Part shown: positions 1 to 11,059 of the stretch, one piece after another
Layout of the letters: every line of letters begins with the position of its first letter
How positions within the stretch are numbered: position 1 is the stretch's first letter
Assembly: GCA_002150815.3 (NCBI GenBank)
Contig: NDFF03000035.1
Coordinates: forward strand, 372,001-436,000
Direction of reading: 5' to 3'
DNA: 64,000 bases
Source: Grammothele lineata
Taxonomy: Eukaryota; Basidiomycota; Agaricomycetes; Polyporales; Polyporaceae
Program-made: the position numbers and the translations under genes
The notes under the pieces: generated by a model
The model's input: the letters and a program-made list of their open reading frames with translations, nothing else
What the model was told of the DNA's origin: nothing
Databases searched by the model: none

Positions 1-806
1 CTGCCAATCATCCTGTAATTGGAACGCGCATTGAGAAAGCCGGGTCGCGTGTAGAACGTACCGGCGACGTGTGGGTGTGGGCTGTTAGCGTAGTTTTCTG
101 AGGATGAACTGTGAGCGCTTACCGCCGGGCGAGCTCGCGGAAGTTTGCGGGATCGTTGAGAAGACGAAGGAGATAGCGTTTGACTTCTTCATGTTGAGTT
201 TGACGGTAGCTGGCTAATGCGGTAGGGGACATGCCACGGTGAAAGGCGCTACGTGTCTTGCGTAATTCTAGCCCGTAACGCAGAGTAGTGATGAGCCACT
301 CGAAATTGGTTCTGTCAAGGTTAGCGTTGAGCCAACGTTAACGTTAACGGTGAATGACGTATCTCCGGGAATACACCAAATGGTGAGGTTCTAGAAAGGA
401 TACGAGTGTGGTGCTCACAGCTTAGCAATATCTTGCGGGACGCGATCGGAGTAGATAGTCGACCGTTTTTCCAGGAGGTCCATCGCGGCTTCGTGTGTCC
501 CCAGTAGTATAACATCCGTTCCAAAGGACTGAAGGTGGACTATATCCCCTGCACGACTACATTTTAAACTCACGCAAAGGGTATGTGAGGGAGAGACGTA
601 CCGTAATGCGCGCTCAGATCACGCGCATGCTCAGGGCTGAGCGGAAAATCGTGGATATTTCCGAGTAACGGTAGAGCTCGCGGCCCTGGAGGAAGGGGAA
701 GGACGCTACGTGACCGGCGGGTCAGACGATGCACAAAGAGCATCCAAGCGGCAGAGGCGAGGGTGAACAAGAACCATCCGGGAACGGTGGCTGCGTAGAT
801 GGTCAT
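1..806 (-). CDS. Cytochrome P450, N-terminal part, cut by window edge
   Basis: Microsomal P450 monooxygenase of the fungal type often annotated as O-methylsterigmatocystin oxidoreductase-like; the substrate cannot be read from sequence. The start ATG is at 806. Exon 1 (806-602) encodes an N-terminal membrane anchor followed by the proline-rich hinge LPLPPGPRALPLLGN and ends at a GTACGT donor. Exon 2 (about 551-423) reads GDIVHLQSFGTDVMLLGTHEAAM in two pieces, then the YSDRVPQD region. Exon 3 (about 312-123) carries the helix C region with AFHRGMSP. A fourth exon begins near position 11 with MIG, as in the two neighbouring P450 genes, and runs off the window. The gene is closest to the P450 at 2465-4619. 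The heme-binding part lies outside the window, so whether the gene is intact cannot be judged; nothing visible is broken. Confidence 0.85.
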
Positions 807-1177
807 GTTGGCGGACGGTGGCGTGCTGCCAGCTTATTCGCCGACTCACGGAGGCTGGTCTTTAAAATGCGAGCGCCGGCCCGGGATGCGGGGTAGGTTC
901 ATGCTATAGTGCTGCTGACTTTGCGGAAGATAGTCCATGGGAAGCACCCTGGGAAGCATGGTTGACTCGCACTGAATCCGTGTCAAACTATGCGCCATAC
1001 CTAGGCAGGGAAGTTCGTAACGGTTGCAGAATCATGTGGACTCCGCGGATAACTAGAATACTAGACAATATCAGCGCACAACAAGGGTAGTCTGCTATAC
1101 GTACACGCACCTTTTCGCCGGGACTTGCTCATCGACGTCGGACCTGATCATACACGTATTTCTAATACCATGATATT
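807..1177. other. Intergenic copy of the 4620-4991 spacer
   Basis: No gene is visible. The sequence is a diverged copy of the spacer between the two complete minus-strand P450 genes: stretches such as GTCTGCTA-ACGTACACGCACC, CTCGTCGACGTCGGAC and GGTTCGCGCTAT recur in the same order in both places. It holds the presumed promoter of the P450 that starts at 806; an AT-rich TTTTAAA lies about 60 bases upstream of that ATG. Confidence 0.6.
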
Positions 1178-1495
1178 TGACTCCTCGCTGGCAACTGAGC
1201 AAATTAGAACCGGTACGGCGGAAGGGCGCGGCTTGATAATGCACCCTGAAGAAGCGGTATCTGCGGGGATATGGTGACAGCAAAGACGAAGGTGCCTTCA
1301 GCGGCATTCTAGTGAGAGCATAATTCGATATAGAATATGGGAGCACTTATGAGACGACGCCGTGAGCTATGTGCGTGCCGAGCCTCACATGCTCGCCCTT
1401 CTCGTTCTTCAGGGCTCCGATCGTAGGGACTCCTAAAATGGAAGCATGTGTCAGGTTCAAGATAGGTAGAATACGAACGTAGCCTATCTGGGCCA
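1178..1495 (-). pseudogene. Relic of a P450 C-terminus
   Basis: Only the last coding part of a P450 can be recognised. On the minus strand 1425-1347 reads LKNEKGEHVRLGTHIAHGVVS, nearly the same as the end of the penultimate exon of the P450 at 4992-7182 (PKNEKGEHVSLSVDMTDGVVS). It is followed by a splice-like junction and a degenerate last exon beginning Y-P near 1256. The position matching the stop codon of the intact gene no longer encodes a stop, and the heme motif region is unrecognisable. No upstream P450 exons are found between here and 2465. This is therefore a dead fragment left by duplication of the neighbouring P450 pair. Confidence 0.75.
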
Positions 1496-2464
1496 CATCA
1501 GATACTACAGTAATCACGAAGGCGCCGCGGCTTGGCCAGAGGAGCTCGGAACATGCACCGTCACGGACCGGGTGTCCCGGCGACGTCGGATCCGTTGGGC
1601 AAATGGCCAGAGGTATCGCGTACGATCGTGTGGGTGTATGAGAATCCATTTTCACCATCTTCTACATGAATAAGGAAGTTTATTGAGATTGGCTGCCTGT
1701 ATGCTAATTGGGACATTGTAATTGCAGCCTTTACGACACCTGGTTCTGCCTAGGTACTTACTAGTTCATCATGGAGTTGACTAAGTGACGTCTGGGGTCC
1801 CGCAAAATCGCGGCTGTAATTGACAGGCACAAATAGAATCTAGATAGCGCACCTTGGAGGCATGTTCTCATGTAGCCGATCGAAGGGTAATCGATGCCAC
1901 GCCGGACGGTCTTCCCTTGCGGCCCGGGGAGACCTGAAGGCCTGAGGGCCCTAGGGGTGGCGGCGATCCACATTGGTTAGGCAGGAACTGGAGAGTTCCC
2001 TTTATACCCTGTACAAATCAAACAGTTGGCGAGAAGGCGGGAAGGATGCGAATGGACAGACATAGTGGTGCAAAAGCACCGCACTGGCAGGAATCCAACA
2101 CGTACTCAACATACGGTAGAACCACGAATCACGTGGGTTACGCGTAAGCTCGGAGTGTCGGATCGGGAGACGCCGGAGTCAAGTGGCAAGCATCACGCAC
2201 ATCCGGTTTCTGCATCGACTAGCTAGGAGCGACATTGATACACGACGAGACCAATCTTTCGTCAACCTATACCGTGATTATGCTTCTTTTCCAGCATTTC
2301 AATACAATCACAACGTTACTAGTCATGCTGGTAGCATACTAATAAGTACCGTCCATTCTGACAAGCATCATACACTCCGTATAAGTACTACTTCTAAAGG
2401 TTTTTTGGCGTAGTCGCTTCTTCGAACCTGATAGTCAAAACAGCGTGGCTTTGAGAACTCGCCA
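1496..2464. other. Intergenic, no gene seen
   Basis: Short open frames occur on both strands, but none has recognisable domains, splice structure or similarity to neighbours. The stretch occupies the place where the missing body of the duplicated P450 would have been. It becomes AT-richer towards the 3' end of the next P450. Confidence 0.5.
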
Positions 2465-4619
2465 TCAAGGAATCTCAGCACGGCTAGCCCTAATGAGTGC
2501 TTCGGCAGCCGGAGAGCGAGGCTTGAAGGTGCATTCGAACGGTTCCGGGTACCTAAGGTGAGAGTGAGAATCCAGTCTTGAGAGCAAAACATAGATGCAC
2601 CCACGCCACGACGCCGTTGGTCATTTTGACGTCAAGATGATCAACCTTCTCCTCTCCGTTGCGGGGAGGTTCGATAGTAAACGTGTGGAGGATGTTGGAC
2701 AGCATTAGGAAGACAGAGGCCTCCGCGAAGAACCGGCCAGGACAAATCCTATATGTCGGGGTTGTGGTTGAGCGGTACGTTAAAGACAAGAAAATACGAT
2801 GGATTTTCCACACACCTTCGCCCGTACCCGAATGCGATACGTCCAGGATTCAAGACTTCCTCGTCGAGCCGGCCGTCCTTCAGATGACGTTCTGGTTTGA
2901 AGGCTTCGGGGTCTGGAAAGATCTTTGGGTCACGGGAATACGACCTGTCGATCATAATGTTAGTTTCATTGGGTCCGTCACGAACCTCGCTCGCTGATAC
3001 CACTTACCATATATTCGTGACCACCAGTGATCCCTGTGGGATACGGTAGCCCTTATACTCATCCTCCTCTGTCATCACGTGCGGCACACCCATCGGGACT
3101 ACACTTCGCCACCGAAAACACTCTTTCATGAGTGCAGACACGTAGGGCAGGGATGGCTTGTCTTCTAATGTAGGAAGGCGGGTCGCGCCGACCACGGAGT
3201 CTAGTTCGGTTTGAGCGCGACGCTGCACCTCGGGATTGATGGCCATCGCAGCGATGAATGTAAGCAGCGTCGATAGCGTCTGCGGGAGTGCGTCCCGACC
3301 ATGAGTCAGAGCGCGGAAGCAGTCACAACTAAAGATCTATAACTCACGGTATCGGATCCGCCTAAATGAATATAACGTCTCAATTCACGCACTGAAGAAA
3401 GTGCATTCTGCAGCGGGAGTACGTACCGAGATAGGCAGACGCCGTAGCGGACTTGGCAGTATACTCGTCCTCTCTGCCATCCTCGACGCGCTCTATCTCC
3501 GCCGCAAAGAACGGGGAGGAAGGTACCACACCAGCTTTCTACAAGACGGGCAGCCGGCGGCACAGAGCAATGTCAGTCATTCAGTACGCAGCGCTCAACG
3601 AAACGCACGCACCCGTCTCGCCTCGGCCGCGGCCCACGGTACCTCGAGCATAGCCCGCACGCGCTCCTTCCACGCCGCGAACTCGCGCTGGAAGCCGGCG
3701 CCAGGGAACCACGCCGGGATGTGGCGGAGGGAGGGGAAGGTCTGCACGAGGTACCGCCCGGGCTGTATCACGACGTTGAAGCAGTCCATGGCGTCCTCTG
3801 CGATGCGCACGTATGATTCACCCTCGGGCCCGCTTGTGTCCAGCCCGTAAACGATGCGGATGATCGTGCAGCCGATCATGCTGTGATCGCGAGCAGTCAG
3901 CTTGGAACTGCGCGTGAGCGGGAGCGGGAAGGGGCGCTTACTGCCGAGCTAGCTCCCGGAAGTTCGCGGGATCGTCGAGAAGGCGGAGGAGGTAGCGCTT
4001 AACCTCCTCGTGCTGAATAGGGCGATATGCGGGTAGTGCGGTGGGGGACATCCCGCGATGGAAGGCCATGCGCGTCTTTCGTAATTGCGGCCCATAACGT
4101 ATAGTCGTGATGAGCCACTCGAAGTTCGTCCTGGACGCCAAGTCAAGGTTAGTGGAGCATCTCGGAGGTAAGTAGGCCGAGTAAACGCCAAGAACCCTGG
4201 ATCGGTGTAGGTTGTGCGCTCACAATTTAATCACGTCTTGGGGCACGCGATCAGAATAAATGTTGGATCGCCTCTCTACCAAGTCCATCGCGGCCTCGTG
4301 TGTCCCCAAGAGAATGACGTCCGTCCCAAACGACTTCAGATGGACCACATCGCCTATACAGCGGCTAAGTCAGTTGTCTAAGAGGGTATATCGACGTCAA
4401 AGGCGTACCGTAACGCTCATTCAAATCCCGCGCATGCTCCGGGGTGAGCGGGAAATCGCGGACGTTCCCGAGAAGCGGGAGCGGCCGCGGCCCAGGAGGG
4501 AGAGGCAGCGTGCTGCGCGGCGTTCGGATCCGAGTCAGACGACGCACGAGGAGCACCCAAGCGGCGGACGCGCAGACGAAAAGGAGCCATCCGGGGATGG
4601 CGTCCAAGAGTGCGGACAT
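2465..4619 (-). CDS. Cytochrome P450 monooxygenase, complete
   Basis: Heme-thiolate monooxygenase anchored in the ER membrane. Start ATG at 4619 (MSALLDAIPGWLLF), chosen because it lines up with the paralogues; an in-frame ATG exists at 4646. After a single membrane helix comes the hinge LPLPPGPRPLPLLGN. Exons then encode helix C (AFHRGMSPTAL), a YLVQTFPSLRHIPAWFPGA block, and an I-helix split by an intron as SAYL / GGSDT. The K-helix motif is ECFR (ExxR), the PERF region reads FKPERH, and the heme loop is FGYGRR / ICPGRFFAE, interrupted by an intron. The last exon ends ALIRASRAEIP with a TGA at 2465-2467. All junctions keep the frame with GT-AG introns, and all key residues are present, so the gene looks functional. 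It is tandem to, and diverged from, the P450s on both sides. Its substrate is unknown. Confidence 0.9.
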
Positions 4620-4991
4620 AGTGGCGGCGGGTTGGTGGTGGCGCACTCGCTCTCGACCCTGTTACCCACGCACGCGCAGGGCCCGCATACTTAACGCACC
4701 GGCGCCAACCCGCGGTTGGGGAAGGTTCGCGCTATTTTGCTGCCAACCTTGAGGGAATACAGTCCCTGGGAAGATTGGCAGGCCCGCGCTGAATCTCTGC
4801 CAAACAAGGCGTGCCGCTGAGGCTACTAGAAGCCTGCGGCTGCGGAAGCATGTGAATTCTGGAGAGGGTTGGAATACAACAGTGGAATACAACAGGAGTG
4901 GTCTGCTACACGTACACGCACCATTCGGGACTCGCTCGTCGACGTCGGACAGGAATCGTACACCTCTCACTAGCACCATGAGACTCGAACT
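4620..4991. other. Spacer between tandem P450 genes
   Basis: Contains the promoter of the P450 at 2465-4619 and the 3' flank of the P450 at 4992-7182. A direct duplication of TGGAATACAACAG occurs near 4870-4896. It is homologous to 807-1177; that older copy lacks the second TGGAATACAACAG unit, so the short repeat arose after, or was lost since, the larger duplication. Confidence 0.5.
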
Positions 4992-7182
4992 TCACTCCTC
5001 GCTAGCGGCCGAGCGGATCAGGGCCTCCGCGGCGGAAGATCGCGGCTTGATAGTGCACTCGAAAGGGACGGGGTACCTGTGGCGATGTGGCAATAGCGAT
5101 GACGCCTTGAGCAGGGTTCAGGCGGAAGCGCGGACAATGGGAGCACTCACGATACGACGCCGTCGGTCATGTCCACGCTGAGGCTCACATGCTCGCCCTT
5201 CTCGTTCTTCGGGGCCTCAATCGTGAGCGTGTGGAGCACGCAGGCCATCGTCGTGAAGAGCGTCGCCTCGGCGAGGTAGCGCCCCGGACAGATCCTGTGC
5301 CGCGAGAGTAAGGTAAGTAAGTGGCCTGCCGCCCGCAGCGAAGCGCATGACGTCGTGACGTGTGAACGGGCCCTCACCTGCGCCCGTAGCCGAAGACGAA
5401 GGCCGCGGGGTCGCGGACCTCGGGATCCAGCTGACCGTCGCCCGTCAAGAACCGCTCCGGCTTGAACGCCTCTGGGTCGGAGTAGTAGCTGGGATCGCGG
5501 GAGTACGCCCTATCCCCGCGATGGTTCAGCGAAGGTGTAGCGAGCGGGCAGAGAGCACACACACGGCCGGCTACGCACCAGGTGTTCGCGACGATGATCG
5601 AGCCCTTCGGGATGCGGTAGCCCCTGTATTCGTCTTCTTCCGTAGATTGGTGCGGGATCGAGAGGGGCACGACTGAGCGCCACCGGAAGCATTCCTTGAG
5701 GATGGCGGTGATGTACGGCAGGTTGGGTTGGTCCTGCACCGTCGGGAGACGGTCCGGGCCCACAACGGCGGTGAGTTCCGCCTGCGCACGGGCTCGAACG
5801 GCAGGGTGGGATGCCATGGCGGCAACGAACGTCTGGAGGGTGGAGAGGCTCTAGAGAACGCCGAGTACCCGTGAGCGTTCTGCGTAGAACACGGGCGCAA
5901 TAGGCAATATTGGCGCAACACTTACCGTGTCGGCTCCGGCTGCGATGGTCGAGACACGAGTCCATCAAACGTGTACGGCAGCGAGCAGTATGGTGACGCA
6001 CCCATGTACGCGGTGGCGGCGGCGCTCTTGGCCGTCATCTCCTCCTCGTCGGTCGTGGCGCGCTCCATCAAAGTGGTGAACATCGACGGCGGAGACCGGC
6101 CCTGTTTCTATGTACGGGGCGAGGCATGGGCGAGACGTCCAGCGAGCGGCGCAAGCGCACGACCACGCACCTTCGCTTCCATGGCGGCCGCCCAGGGGAT
6201 GTCGTGGATGCTGCGAACGGTCGGCCGCCAGGCGTTGAACTCGCGCTGGAAATCCGCGCCGGGGCACCAAGCGGGGATGTGCCGCATCCACGGGAAGGTC
6301 TGGACGAGGTATCGCCCGGGCTGGAAGACCACGTTGAAGCAGTCCATTGCCCGGTCGGCAATGCGGATGTACACGCTGTCCTTGTCCTCGACGTCGACAC
6401 CGTACGCGACGCGGATGATAATGGCGCCTATCATGCTGTAGGTAGCACAAAAGAGTTGTGAGTCGCGATGAGTCAAAGCGCAGAGTAGGCGACAATGCTC
6501 ACTGTCGCCCATGTTCATAAAACTCCTTTGGGTCCTCCAGCAGCCGCAGGAGATACTTCCGTACTTCGTCCTGCTGGTACGGACGGTAGGCGGGAATGAC
6601 TGCCGGGGCCATGCAATGGTGAAAGGCGCTGCGCGCCTTGCGCCAACGGGTACCGTAGCGCATCAGCGAAAAAAGCCAGTCGAAACCGGTCCTGTAGCGT
6701 TTTCGATCATCACATGAAAAACATCTCGTCAGCAAACGTCAGCGTTACGAGATAGCGGCGGGGGACCGACAGATTGGCCATGTCTGCATGGTTCCTGTCC
6801 GAATACTTCGTAGAACGTTTCTCGAAGAGGTCGATGGCGGCGTCGTGGGTACCTAGGACGACGACCGGTGTGCCGAAGGCGTTGAGGTAGACGACATCGC
6901 CTGCGGAGCCGTAGTGAGGTGAGTCGGCAACGATCGGCTAACGTCGGCTGTGCGCGTAAGATAGTCTTCATTCGACATACCGTATTGAGCATTCAAATCA
7001 CGAACATGTGACTGTTCGAGGGGAAAGTCGAGGATGTTGCCCACCAGGGGGAGCGGACGAGGGCCGGGAGGGAGTGGGAGTCGCTTGGCCGCAGAGGATC
7101 GGCGGAGGACCCACAAGAGACACGGGACCGCCACCAGGAGGAAGGGGGTCCAGAAGGGGATACCTTCCAAGTATGCTGCCAT
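4992..7182 (-). CDS. Cytochrome P450 monooxygenase, complete
   Basis: ER-membrane P450 of the same clan as its left neighbour. Start ATG at 7182 (MAAYLEGIPFWTPFLLV) gives one N-terminal membrane helix and the hinge LPLPPGPRPLPLVGN. The following exons encode GDVVYLNAFGTPVVVLGTHD, the helix C block AFHHCMAPAVIPAY, a YLVQTFPWMRHIPAWCPGA block, the I-helix AGADT, split from AYM by an intron, and the K-helix ExxR as ECFR. FKPERF and FGYGRR / ICPGRYLAEA supply the PERF and heme loops. The final exon begins YPVPFECTIKPRS, with TGA at 4992-4994. Every splice junction I checked keeps the frame. A TATAAG lies 95 bases upstream of the ATG. Its C-terminus is the source or sister of the relic at 1178-1495. 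Substrate unknown. Confidence 0.9.
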
Positions 7183-7776
7183 GGCGGAGGAGTGTCGGGT
7201 AGGGTCGGGGGGCCTGAAGGCTGAAGCTGGGGGATGGAATGGAAGGGGCTGCGGACGCGGCTATCGCGCTTGAAGTCTTATAGGCCACCGCTCCGCCAGG
7301 TTGAGACGGTATCCGGTGGTGAAGAGCGCTTGGAAAGGCATGCTGAAGATGGGTCCAAGGCGGACTGGAAAAAGAGGCTAGAAGCCTGCGGGCGGTTAAC
7401 CGGCGGCGTTGGGGGACGGCATGCGAAAACGCTGTGGGCGTGCGGCGTTCATGGCAGGCCCGCGTGAACAATTGCTAGATGAGGCACCAATCAGCCGAGT
7501 GTGGCTTGGTCGCCGGAGGCAGTCCGTCTAAAACATACCGGGCGGACGGCTGGGAGTGTGTGGTTGCCAGCGAAGGAGAGTGCAGCGTCCGGCGCGTCTG
7601 CTCTCGGAGAGTCGGATCAGGGACCGTGAAACACGTGACCGCGCACGATTAGATAGACGCGCTCGAGTGAGCGTGAGGACCGAGGACGCTGGTTCGGTGC
7701 AGGGCTCGTCCTCGTCGAGCTAGAAGTTCCCGTCCGAGTCGTCCAAGACGGCCTAGCGCCCTTCCTCGCAGCCATC
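7183..7776. other. Divergent promoter region, P450 / metallodipeptidase
   Basis: No gene is visible. The region separates the minus-strand P450 from the plus-strand metallodipeptidase, so it should hold both promoters. Confidence 0.5.
7277..7282 (-). promoter_or_regulatory. TATA box of the P450 at 4992-7182
   Basis: TATAAG on the minus strand, about 95 bases upstream of the start codon, within CT/AG-skewed sequence as is common in fungal promoters. Assigned by position only. Confidence 0.45.
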
Positions 7777-9731
7777 ATGTCCACCCCACCACAGTTCATC
7801 AACTTCATCGATGAGAACGCTAGCAAATTCATCGCCAGGCTCGCCGACGCAGTCGCCATTCCCAGGTGAGGCACACTAGCAGCTTTCTCCGGCCCCACAC
7901 TACCCCTCCCCGCTCACCTTCACCCCGCCATGCCCCAGCGTAAGCGGCGACGGCGCGCACAGACCCGACGTCTTCAAGATGTCCGCCTGGCTCGACGGCC
8001 AGCTCAAGCAGCTTGGCGTCACTACCCAGCTCGTCGACCTCGGCAAGCACGTCATGGACGGCCAGGAGCTGCCCCTGCCCCCCGCCATCCTCGGCCGCAT
8101 CGGAAACGATCCGAAGAAGAAGACCGTCCTCGTCTACGGCCATTATGATGTCCAGCCCGTATGTTTTTGATCCGTGCTCGCTATGCCCCTTCCCGAGCAC
8201 ACGTTGATTCCGCCCGCTCGTCCCAACCCGATCACAGGCGGCGAAGAGCGACGGGTGGGACACGGAGCCCTTCACGCTTGTCGTCGACGAGAAGTCCGGC
8301 AGGCTGATTGGGCGTGGCTCGACAGACGATAAGGGCCCGATCCTCGGCTGGCTCAACGTCCTCGAGGCCCACAAGACGCTCGGTCTCGAACTCCCTGTAA
8401 ACATGCGCTTTTGCTTTGAGGGCATGGAGGAGAACGGCAGCGAGGGCCTCGATGACCTCATCAAGTCCGAAGCGGCCAAGGGCGACGCCGGCTACTTTGG
8501 TGGTGTGGACTGCGTCTGCATCGTGAGTGGATCTCCCACATATTCTGATTGTCAGAATGACGCGCTGACGCGAAATATAACATCTAGTCTGACAATTACT
8601 GGCTAAACTCGCGCACGCCCTGCATTACCTACGGCCTTCGTGGCCTCGTGTACTTCAAGGTCACTATCTCCGGCCCCGCACGCGACCTTCATTCCGGTGT
8701 CTTCGGCCGCATGGTGCACGAGCCCATGACGGATCTCATCCAGATCATGAGCAAGCTCGTCGCGCCGGACGGCACTATCCTCGTTCCTGGCGTCGATGAC
8801 ATGGTCTCCGTCGCCGACGCGGAGGAACGGTACGTCATCCGTAGCTGCTAGACGCACCGGGCGCCCACGCCGCTTTCATAGTGCCATTTACGAAAAGCTC
8901 GACTACTCGGTCAAGGACGTCGAGGACGCCGTCGGCGCGCCCATCACGCTCTCGGAGGACAAGGTCTCTGTCATCATGGGTCGCATGCGCATGCCCTCGC
9001 TCTCCCTCCACGGCATCGAGGGCGCGTTCTACGGACCCGGCGCGAAGACCGTTATCCCCGCGAGCGTGTCTGGCAAGTTTTCCATCCGGTACGATCGCGA
9101 TCCCAATCTCCCACAGCCAATTACGTACGGCATCTGACCCCCACGCGCCCCAAATCGCAGCATCGTCCCGCCACAGACCCCGGCGGCAATCGAGCCGCTC
9201 GTGATCTCGTACGTGCAGCAGGAGTTCGCGAAGCTGAACAGCAAGAACACGCTCAAGGTCGAGAACCTGCACGACGGCCGCCCGTGGGTCGCGGACTACA
9301 AGCACTGGAACTACGAGGCCGCCGCGAAGGCCGTGCAGGCCGTGTACGGGCAGACCCCGGACCTCACGCGCGAGGGCGGCTCGATCCCGGTCACGCTTAC
9401 GTTCGCGGAGAGCATCGGCAAGAACGTGCTCCTCCTCCCGATGGGCCGGGGCGACGATGGCGCGCAGTACGTCGTTGGCTCTCTCCGCTTGGGCTTGGCT
9501 TCTTCTGCTGTCCGCTGTCGTGCTAACGAGCGGCGGCCCTGGCGCGTATCCACAGCTCGACGAACGAGAAGCTCGACAAGTCGAACTTTATCGAGGGCGT
9601 AAGCACTTTATCCTCCCCGGCGTGCCCTTCTCGCGTTTCTCACCCGTATCTCTCTCTCGCGCGCGCACGTACACACACAGAGCAAGTTGCTCGGTACGTA
9701 TCTCTACGAGATTGGGGCCATCAAGGCGTGA
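7777..9731 (+). CDS. DUG1: Cys-Gly metallodipeptidase, M20 family (DUG1/CNDP-like)
   Basis: Cytosolic M20 peptidase expected to split Cys-Gly and other dipeptides, the last step of glutathione degradation in yeast. ATG at 7777 ([19 protein letters not shown]). Exons: 7777-7865, 7939-8158, 8238-8522, 8588-8829, 8882-9088, then one from about 9161, and two short final exons. Metal ligands and catalytic residues of the family are visible: GHYDVQP (His ligand and catalytic Asp), STDDKGP (bridging Asp), [11 protein letters not shown] (catalytic Glu and Glu ligand), SDNYWL (Asp ligand) and DLHSG (substrate His). The GDDGAH/SNEK region near the C-terminus, with the last His ligand, is joined across an intron from 9468 to 9554. 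The stop TGA is at 9729-9731. Length (about 475 residues) matches the family. A housekeeping gene embedded in a P450-rich block. Confidence 0.92.
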
Positions 9732-11059
9732 AAGGCGCCAGGCGCCAGGCGCCCACGGGAGCAAACGGACGTGAAACAGAACATACATATGTAGCCCAAG
9801 TACGTGCACGCTGTTGTATACTAACGCAAAATTGGCATATCTGTATCGTCACCTCGCGATGTACCATCACCGGGCCCCCGCCGGACGGACATATATGCAT
9901 GCAATTCGTAGTACAGTCTTGGTCTTGGACCGCCGCGCGCGTGCAGTAGCACGCCCGCATTATCAGCCCTATATTGCCCGGCCTAGGCCACCGGATATCA
10001 GTTTTCTGGGCAGTGGGCCGCAGATTTCCTTGCTCTTCGTCCGCGTCAACCCGCATCCAGTTAGTAAGCCGCTCGCAGCGGGGAGCCCCACATGTACGCG
10101 CCCGGCGATCTGACGCCAACTGAATGCGCGGATTATGAGGTTTACGACATAGAGCTGCGAGCAACGCCCGTTAATTCGGACGTGGGGCCCCCTGCGCCCA
10201 GCCCCTAGCCCGGGCGCGGGCGCGGGATGCTCGGGTAGTATGTACTAGCTACATAGGTGGACAGAGTGTGATCACCGGACGCGCTTGTAGATGCACTGGA
10301 CCCGGGTCCGCGAGGCACTTGGGAAGCGGACCGCGAGGCCGACGGACGCGCGGGCAACCAGGCTGTGGGCCCTGGGGCTGTGGCAGGAGGAATGCTCGTC
10401 CGGCCCAAGATGAGGGTGTGGCTCCCAGGCGAGGTGTCGGATTTTCGTGTGCGCCGGTGTGTCGTTCGGGGGTCCTCGTGGAACGGTGAGCGGAGCTGTA
10501 GGAGTGGCTATCACGGAGCTATTGAGTACGATCAGGGATAATTGGAGATGTGTACTTGGAGCTGCTACCGCCGTAGCCGGTTGGGAGTGGCTCGGTGCCG
10601 ACGGTCGGGTTACGTTGTATTGTCGGTAATTACGTGCGACGCGTATCTTGCTCAGCGAAAATGACACTGCGGAGAGTAACATGGACAGGTTTCGCGACAC
10701 GTCAAGAGCTAGAGGAGTATGGGCGGGAGACTATCCGCGATACAACGTGCTTCCTTGTCTCACATGGGTGAGTCAGGAGCAATAGGGAAGAGCTCAGAGA
10801 CGTACTCGGGAAATTGGCCTCCATCGGCGCGAGTTTGCGCGGAGCATGGTTCACAGCAGGTGTTCTCTCGGCTAGATCTTGTCGTGCCGGAGTCGATGGT
10901 CGTCCACCTCCGGTTGTGCAAAGCGAAGCGAGGAAGTTCTAATGAAAGAGAAGTTCGTCCGTGGTACAACTTGAAGGGGCAGAGGTTGAGTACAAAACGA
11001 ATCTTTCCAGAATTAGAGACCAGTCGGAACAGCTCACATACCTCATTTGTTGTTCACCA
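9732..11059. other. Intergenic, no convincing gene
   Basis: Begins with a short direct repeat GGCGCCAGGCGCC near 9737. A proline/serine/threonine-rich open frame exists on the minus strand between 10205 and 10700 but has no start-exon structure or recognisable domain. It is most simply explained by high GC content. The remainder holds the upstream flank of the P450 pseudogene. Confidence 0.4.

Noticed and set aside
7829..8479. Minus-strand open frame of 216 codons
   Set aside because: Antisense shadow of the metallodipeptidase exons.
10205..10700. Pro/Ser/Thr-rich minus-strand frames as a possible gene
   Set aside because: No convincing start, introns or homology; two overlapping frames of the same biased composition suggest chance.
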